Below, piece after piece: positions 24,201-33,200 of a stretch of 64,000 nucleotides of DNA. Source of the DNA: Aphrocallistes beatrix (lineage: Eukaryota; Porifera; Hexactinellida; Sceptrulophora; Aphrocallistidae); the NCBI GenBank assembly GCA_963281255.1, contig OY725491.1, positions 5,258,857-5,322,856 on the forward strand, written 5' to 3'. Both the position numbers and the translations under genes were made by a program. Numbering within the stretch: the stretch's first letter is position 1; every line of letters starts with the position of its first letter. Below the pieces are notes generated by a model. The model worked only from the letters and a program-made list of their open reading frames with translations. It ran no database searches and was not told the DNA's origin.

Positions 24201-27200
24201 GAAAGAGCTAGGTATCAGATTGTAGAGGATGTTGGAAGGGAAGAAGTAACCGTTTCTCTCTGCACTACTGCTACTAGAAATGTGGGCAGAAGCATTTCTC
24301 TCAAAAGTCGTTAATCCGTATCTGTAGAGAAATGAAAATAAATAATTTAGAATTGAAATAACTCATTTTAATTCTAACAATGACCTATTTTGCTTTGATA
24401 AGGCAAAGAGCTTACAACCTAAATCAAATACCTTTCAGTTACTATAGTTCGAAGGATGTATGTTTTGAAATTTTGCTAAATTTCAAAACAGAAATCCTCA
24501 GAACGATCAATAATTTATGCCGCACCCTTATCGCATCCTGGCTGTACCTAGAAAATTCCTGCTCTAGGAAATTAATATTTGTGTACGGAATATTCTGAGA
24601 ATCATATATTAATCAAAAAGAAAGTTCACCATGGTTAATATTAATACCTAAATTGCTGAATTTAAATGATTGCATTATATTATAAAAAAGGAGCGCTTCG
24701 CTTGCTTGCGCTGCGCGGCTTGTTATTCAGTGGGCACTTGGAGATATCAGGGAAACAATACGTCGCTTTCTTGTTCTCTACAAAGTATACTGAATTGCCA
24801 TTTGTCTGCAGTTACTTTCATGAGATCTGAACTCTTGCAAAAAATATCATTTCTTAATAAATAGAATTTACTTCGTATTAAGTAAACTAATCCTGAATGC
24901 AAAGGTCAATTTGAATCCACAAAGTTCATATTATTAAAGATTATTATACTTGAATAATCAACCAATTTCAATCCATGTCGTTAACAACAATTATCGTGTG
25001 TTATATGCTATGAGCAATCAATTTGATCATAAAATAACTTGTAACAGTCAAATTATAGACTCAAAATAACTGTATTCAATCATTTATATTTTGTATAGAA
25101 AAGGTGTGAAAAACTGTTTTTCATTTTTTTTGTAGAAGTGTGAAAATTTTGCTTAGATCTTGGAACTTAATCGTAGTCATTTCATTTGACATTCTACATG
25201 CCAATTTTCATATCTCTACGACTTGCCAATTCTTCAATCAATTCAGACAAACATACCCAAAAAATGCTAGCGTTTAAATATATAAGACAAGTGAGCTTCG
25301 CTTACTTGAGCTGCGCAGCTTGTGGACACTGTGAACTCGCAGAGTCGCCCTGCGGGCACCTGGAGTTACTCAATCTAGCCTATTTTGGAATTTTTTTAAA
25401 TTTATATAAATATTGTAAACAAAGGCTAACATAATTACGCATACCGATCTGAAAATATAATATTCGAATTCTACACCCCTAAAAACCCTATGTCAACTTT
25501 TGGAAGCTAGTCTCTTGCATAATTTTGCAATTTGTTTACTTTATATATATGTCATGGGGAAACTTCAAATCTGGGGGAATTTGAAGTTTCCCCATGACAT
25601 ATATATAAAGTAAACAAAGGTAAACAAAGAATTCATCACATCGATCTGAAAATATAATATTCGAAATCAACACCCCTAAAAATCCCATATCACCCGTTGG
25701 AAGCTAGTCTGACGCATAACTTTCAAAATTCGTCAAAGGTGTGAAAATATGCATATAAAGGTGTGAAAAATTGTTTTTCATTTTTTTTTGTAGAGGTGTG
25801 AAAATTTCCCTAGATCTTAGAACTTAATCGTAGTCATATCATTTGACATCGCGAGGTGTGAAGATTTCGCTTAGATCTTCGAAATTAATCATAGACTCAT
25901 TATTATTTACCTGTGTGGCAAATTTCACATTTCTTGCACCTGCCAGTTCCTCAATCAACAAAAAGAAAATTGCGTTTTAATATATAAGACACATAAAATG
26001 TCTTGATATTTAGATACAATATATTTGCCTTAAAATTTGTTTTCTCCATATTCAAATTACTCACTTTATAAGCTTTCAAATTAATTACTCTCCTTCAAGA
26101 TCAAGTAGTTTCTGCAATTGCTACCCTATGGTACATATCACGAGTTTTCACCATTGTATATGATGGCATTGGTAAAACGAAGCGGCACAGTTCGAAATTG
26201 TTCAACCTTGTGGCAAAGTAATCGAGTTAAATGATTATAAGTGAGCAATTAATATGTGGAGAATTCGAAGTTGAAGTGCATCTCTTACAACTTAAGTCCC
26301 TATAACCCGCTAAATATACTAGTATTATAACTATTTGTATAGAAAATTTTGGGGAGTACGAATACTTTTGTCTAGGCAATATTTCTTATTCCGATTAAAA
26401 TACTTGCAATATGTATAATAGCATCAAATTTAAAATTTTACAATTTGTTACAGTATTCAACACGAAAATACTAGTATAGAATGTATAGTAATTTAGAAGT
26501 TGCATCACTTTACTTTTTTATTTTTTTTCTCAAAAATACTACAGTAGCCTTTGAAGTAAAAAGTACAAATTAAGAAAAAATAAATTAATCAGATTAGTAT
26601 GAAAATAATACATACTTGTTGCTGCATCCAACTCCATTATTGGGAAGATTGTTGGCAAGAGATCTGAAGCTACTCCTGTAACTGCTCATAGAACCAGTTC
26701 TATCGAGGAGGAACACCATGTCAACACAGCTGCTCTGAACTTGTGGTTGAATATCCTGCCATTGGATGTATGTGGGGAATTGAGTCCGTGTGGTAAATGC
26801 GTAATCAACAACTAGAAGGAATTTATAGTGTTTAGTTACAATGATAGACTAAGGATTTTGCCAAACTTTTCTCGGGTTTAGCCATTTGGGCGGGGAGCCC
26901 ATTAACATGCAGAGTCTACCATAAATGTCAAATTTAGGCCAACATTAAACATTAAACGTTAGCTTTTATTTTTATTTTATAGTAGTTTTAAAATTCAACA
27001 TTTCATCAAGAAACATTAATTGTCGAGTTTAAAATACTTGCCAACTCACTTGTTAGAGTACAAGGGAAGTTCTGAATGATTCCAAACTGGAATATGTCAT
27101 CGAGTAGTGTAGAGCAGAAGGAGTTTCCAGATTCTTCAAAATATTCCAAATCAAAAGAACTGCCATTAGATCTCCAAGCTAGTTCGACATAATCCCGATG

Positions 27201-30200
27201 CATCCTCGAATTAGAGACATTGTATTCTGCACTGGGCACAACGCCTAAATTCCCATTCAACTGTGCGCAACTTGAAGAGTAGTTACCAATCCCTGTTCTC
27301 GAGTTATAGTGCATCCCAATCAATCTGTTGCTAGAATCTCCATAGTAGTAGTGATAACTGTCTGCATTCGAAATGGTATTGAGAGTAATTCCATTTGTCA
27401 AGAGGAGCTGTAGTATGTTGGAAAATGTCAGGTTATGTGATGAAGAATCATTCTCTCTTGCCTAAATATAAAGTCGATTAAGTTGCAAGTTCAAATGTAA
27501 ATAACCATGAAAAATACGGCTAAATGATTTTTAATCTGATAATTTTTGTGCAAAAAACTAGTTGTGTAATAATGCAACATTCAATCAAGTGGATGATTCA
27601 ACCAAATATATCTACCTCATCTGCAATTAAGATAATCTTCTTCTGCACATCACTTCTGAATGAGTACTCCTTAATAACGCTAGCTATCGCCTCATATCCG
27701 TCCTTAGGACCAGTTCCTGAACTATTTGCAGCGGCCTTCTGACTCATAATAGTGCTGCTTAGCTGAGAAGGAGATCCGAACTTGAATCCACTGTTGGTTA
27801 TCGAGATAGTTTGAGAAAGGCTTGAAGTTCCATACACTGTAAGACCATATCTAGAGAGCATTCATGAATAAATCAAGAAAACATCAAGTGTCCTATGTGA
27901 TGAGACTTTCGCTCATTTTTTAGGTAGCCACAATGTTCTACAAAGCATTCGTTAAACCATGTCCCACAAGGCCTGTGGGGGGCCTGTGGGGGAAATATTT
28001 GTAGCCTCCCACCAATTTATAATTATTGTGCAAAATATCTTCTGACGACTCAGAAATTCGTACCCTTTTATGCTCATGAGCCAATTAAAGTTTTTCTTAC
28101 CTGTTAGTACAGCCAGATGCAGTTGTAGGAAGAGATGCAGCTAGAGAGCTGATTCTATCGATAAGTGTACTGGAGTAACCAGACATGTCAATGACAAATG
28201 TTGCATCAATGCAATGACGAGATTCTAGTGCTACTGATTTACAATGGATTCTGTCATCTGGAATGTAGGTGAATTGTGAGTACTGCTGATAAATACCTGA
28301 TGAGTCTAAAGGAGACAACTTTTGATTTAAACCACGCATATTTCATTTCAGGTTTGAAGATAATCATCAAAATTAGCAGAAATTGCAGGATATGATATAA
28401 TAGAAGTCTTTTACTCTACTAGGCTAGTATCAATGCCGTATTCACTAGGTGTGAAGTGGTCCGGTTGAGATTAAATTGGTCGGGTTGAAGCCGAACTAAT
28501 AAGACCGGTAAATACGGATCTGAGTATGCAAAGATCGAAATTAGACATTCTATAATTGAGAATACTCACCAGGGACTGTATAAATACCGAGTGTTTGATC
28601 TCCTCCTATAGAATTGTTCGCCACACAAATAAAGTTGTAAGAACCAGGATGAGGATAAGGATAGTCAGAAGTTAGAGATTGTTCTATCTGGTTCGTGTCA
28701 TACTCGGAAAACCATTTCCCGTCCACAAACATGCTCATGTTACTGACAGCTGAGGAGCTAGCCTCACACATGAATTTGTGCTCGAGCAATCCCGTCTGTG
28801 TAGTGATAGCAGTGGATTTGATAGCTGTCACAAGGACTGGGGCTGGAGGATAAGGAGAATTCATCAAACATGTATACAGTAGTATGCTAATATTCTGAAT
28901 TGAAAGTAATACTCACCATAGACTGACGAAATAGAAGAATTGGGTCTTCCACCCCAACTAAACATGAGTTTATTGAAGACAGCAGAGGTGCGAGTTCTGA
29001 GACTGGAATAGCTGTAGTAGCCTAGATCAAAAGCGACGCCACCAGTTTCCCAGGCTAGATCTACATAGTTTGTGTGTATATTCGAGTTCACTTCGAGAGT
29101 CAGAATGGGAGATACAGCGTCGATTATCTCAGAACTATCGTTTGTATTTGCAAATCCAATTGTTGTGTTGGAGATCTCTATTCCTGCTAGAAAGTAGGTG
29201 CGAGCTCCGTTTTGAAGGAAGTAGAAATCGTCTCCATTGGTGACGACACTTAGATTGATACCATACTGTGTTAGCTGATTCAGTACACTCAGAGTTGTGA
29301 TAGAAGAGACCACAATCGATCTTGGCTACATGGAATTGAAATATAGCAAATAAATGATAGAATAAATAACCCAAATAATAATATCCAGCACCACAAACTA
29401 CTAACCTCGTCTGTGAACAGTACGATGTGTTTCTGTGCATTACTTCTGAATGAACTAAGGTAGTTCTGAATAACATAGTCAATTGCTGCTAGTCCATCTT
29501 CTGTGGCTCCGGTTTGAGAGATTGGGAACTGAGATGCAAGCTGACTTGGAGTACCAAACAATCTACTTCCTCCTCCGACATAATAACGAATAGAGGAACT
29601 GTGAAATAATGTCAATCCGTACCTAGAAGAGAATAGCTAACAATATACTATTAATTAATATATAGATATTGATCATTTTATGTACGGACTATTTCACAAA
29701 ATTAATATAATGTATTATGATGAATTTCCTTACCAACAAAGTTGCAACCGAATACAGTCAACTCTCGTTATATCGAAGTCGAAGGGACCCTTATTTCCAT
29801 TTCGATATAAGCGGAATTCGATATAACGAAGCTGATACAAGTTGATACATTATTTCGGTATAAGCGGAGTTCAGGTTTCGCCGTCAATCGCGGTTAATGG
29901 TTAAGAAAATCTTGGATCGGTTAGCCGATCTGCTTTATTTTCTAAATTTTCAGACTAATTTCATTGTTTTTCGATGAAGATTCATGAATATTACTTTTAA
30001 AATTTTGTTATTACAATATTATTACAATTTTCTAACCATATAGTATATTTCGAGACCACTGAAGATTGGAAAATTTTCAATATCAGGCTCAATATTAGTC
30101 GACAAATCCATATTTATACTAATTAATATTGACATCGGTTAACCGGTTAACCGCCCTGGAGGAAACCAAAATAACCGACCCCGAATATCGGTTAACCAAC

Positions 30201-33200
30201 CCTAGCCCTGCTATGGATGAACTCACATATTGTCACATGAATCTCCTCTGGTAGGAAGATTTGATGCGACATTGCTAATGCTTGTATAATATGAGTTCAT
30301 TGATCCAGTCCTATCGACTAGGAAGACCATGTCTACACAGTTGGAGAAAGCTTGTGGATTGATGTCTTTCCATTGCTTGTATGCAAGAGTTGAGATTATA
30401 TCACTGTAGGAGAATATCTGACCTAAAGAGAAGGTAAATAGCTGAACACTTGAAACTACAGCAAACATATGTGGTAAAAATAGAACACAAAACAGTGGAG
30501 ATTAATGTGATCTTATAACTTACCAGAGAAATCACACTTAGCTTCTGTGAATATACCAAAAAGAAAAGTTTTCGAGAACAAAGAAGGGCAGTAATCAGCT
30601 GATTTCAGATAGTTTAGATCAAATCCTGCTCCATTCGTGCTCCAAGCTAGTTCAATGTAACTGACGTAGATATCCGAATTTGAAATGGAATATTGGGAGT
30701 TTAGAACTGTTTTCATCTCTGAAGAAGAATCGCAATTGGTAGAAACGAATGTTCCAAATCCAATTCGACTATTATAGTTCATCCCAATGAGTTGTTGATA
30801 GTTGGTGCTAGGAGTCGAGTAATAGTAATCAGCTCCGTTGGATACAATACTGAGGGAGATGTCGCTCTGTAACAGTGAAAGGAGAGTATTCTCATAGTTG
30901 TACCGCTCTGTTGCAACGACTATCTCTCGATCCTAAAAGAAAATTTATTTACAATCAACATTAATATAGCTGGAAAGTATATACAGTATTTGTTGTTGGA
31001 ATTTATTAAGGCAAATGTGATATATGACTGAGAAATTCATCAAATGGATTGTTAGCAAATTCTATGATATTTAGTTCAAATTGAATATGGAATCCTGGAC
31101 TATGATTAAATTAACCAATAATGATGACTCCATAAAGAATTTCGCCACTAAAATGTGTAGACATCAAAAAATGTTCAGAAGTTATTACCTTTTAGATTTC
31201 ACTGCATATTTCTAATCAGGGTAGGTTTGAAAGATATATTATCAATTAAATAATATTTAGACAACCAAGCGAATTAATGAAGTTAATTAATGGATTGTTT
31301 TTACTCCTTTTTTAATCAAATGAGAATCACTGATCTTTTTTTCCCAAATAATCAGATAGATGCACAATCTTAAGCATTTCGGACCTCTATAAAAATATTT
31401 TGCAGGTTTTTGCTTAGGTTAATGTAGAAACTATTCCATATAAATATCTTAACAATTAAAACAGTTCAGAAAATTAGGTTTAAACTCACATCATCAGCAA
31501 ACAAGACCATTCTTTTCTTTACATCACTTCTGAACTCATATGAATCTAGGGCTTGGTGGATACCTCCATATCCATCTTCATTTCCTGCACCAAACACCAT
31601 ACTGATGTTGAGATTCTGTTGTATCGCATTACTCAACTGCTGAGGATTCCCAAAATAAGAATTTGAAGAGACATTTACAGTGATTGCATTGGTTGCAAGT
31701 CCATAGATTGTGAGACCATATCTAAACCAAACAATTTCAATCGCTGATATTTGTATGTGTAGAAGTTCGCAGATATCATAAAAAATCCATTATGATCACT
31801 AATTATTACAATATTTTAAACAATGGGAACTAAATTCATCAAAGGGAATTGCTTACCTGTTAGTACAGTTATTGGTGGTATTTGGCAGTGTTGAAATTAA
31901 TTCCATTATTCTCGCACTTGCATTGCCAATGGAAGACCTGAACTCCATTATGAAAACAAGATCTACACAATCTGTCAGTTCTAGGTTCCCACAGGTATTC
32001 TCCTCTACTTGTAGATTTGAATCTCCAAATTGCTGGAATGGATAGATGGGCATTTCTATACAAAATGTATGCAATTATTCAATGAAGATAAGGAATAAAT
32101 TTCCTTATCTTCATAAAGTAGAATAATGAAGTGATATCAAATTCATACCTGGAACCACGAATGTCCCTAGCCACACATTCCCTCTGTAGGTGTTGTTTGC
32201 AAGACATAGGAAGTTATAAGTCCCTGGTATAGTCGTCCAAAATCGTACTGTTGCAGAGATGTAGCCAGATCCTGGTTGAGAATACCGTCTCCCATTGATG
32301 ATGAGTGAGACCGTAGTGTTTGTGATGTTATTAGTTTCGCATGTAAATATGTAGTAAGGGACATTGTTTCTTATCCCAATTACTGATGCGTTGATCGATA
32401 GAAGTTGATAATTTTCTAGAAAATTATTTTTGTTCAAAAATACCAAATCAAGACTAAATCCTCAATAGTTATATATTACATAGGCTTAAAATATGTGTAA
32501 TTATATAGTAGGAGTAGATAATGATTAACTAAGTTGCAATTTTCATCCAATTGAGTCTAATACTCTCTATTTTTGAATCTTAATAGTGGCTATAATATTT
32601 TTATTTTCTGCTCATCTATGTTTACTCTAGTCGTTTGTGATCCACCACTCATCCGCAATCTTCCCACTCTTCCCACACCCTATAAGATCAACCTTTGTCG
32701 ATCTTTGATCAACCGATTGAGAAATTTTGCAATATTACATATGAACTAGCCAAGTTGTATTCCTACTAAATATTTTATGCCAGTCTTTCCCAAAAAAAGC
32801 TCCCCGGTGTTTATTCCTTTAACCGACGTTAAACTCCCGGTTCTTATTCAGGTCGGGCGTTTATTCAGGGAATGACGGTTTTAACTAAAATGAAGGGTTT
32901 TGGTTTGATATTATTAAAAAAGAGCATGATTTGCAAGATTTAATTTGTACGCACTCCTAACTCCAATTCAAATCACGGTAGTCATAAATTCATTAAGTGA
33001 GAACAGAAGAAGTACCTAGGATGTAGACATCATATTCAAACCCTCAAAGTTGGTTCAAGTCCTGAAGTTTGTTCAAGCCTGGCACTTATTCAAGTCAAGA
33101 CACTAGTTTTATGCAATTTGTATTCCTGGCCCTTGGCGTTAATTCGGTGAAAGACAGTATGTTTAGGCATCAATTTAATTTAAAGATGTTTTATTGAGTG

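Larger units (their letters stand above)
24322..26615. other. Repeat-filled intron of gene B VWA6
   Basis: Contains a short Helitron family 1 3' end (about 24688-24720), the tail of one Helitron family 2 copy, a full family 2 copy (25288-25990) with a hairpin inside, and Tc1-like sequence (about 26000-26386). No exon is recognised. From 24322 to about 24690 it still aligns with gene C 63267-63625. Confidence 0.5.

Noticed and set aside
29135-29482. 115-residue minus-strand frame overlapping VWA4
   Set aside because: Runs out of frame across the intron between the two VWA4 exons; the exon frames with VWA motifs are the coding ones.
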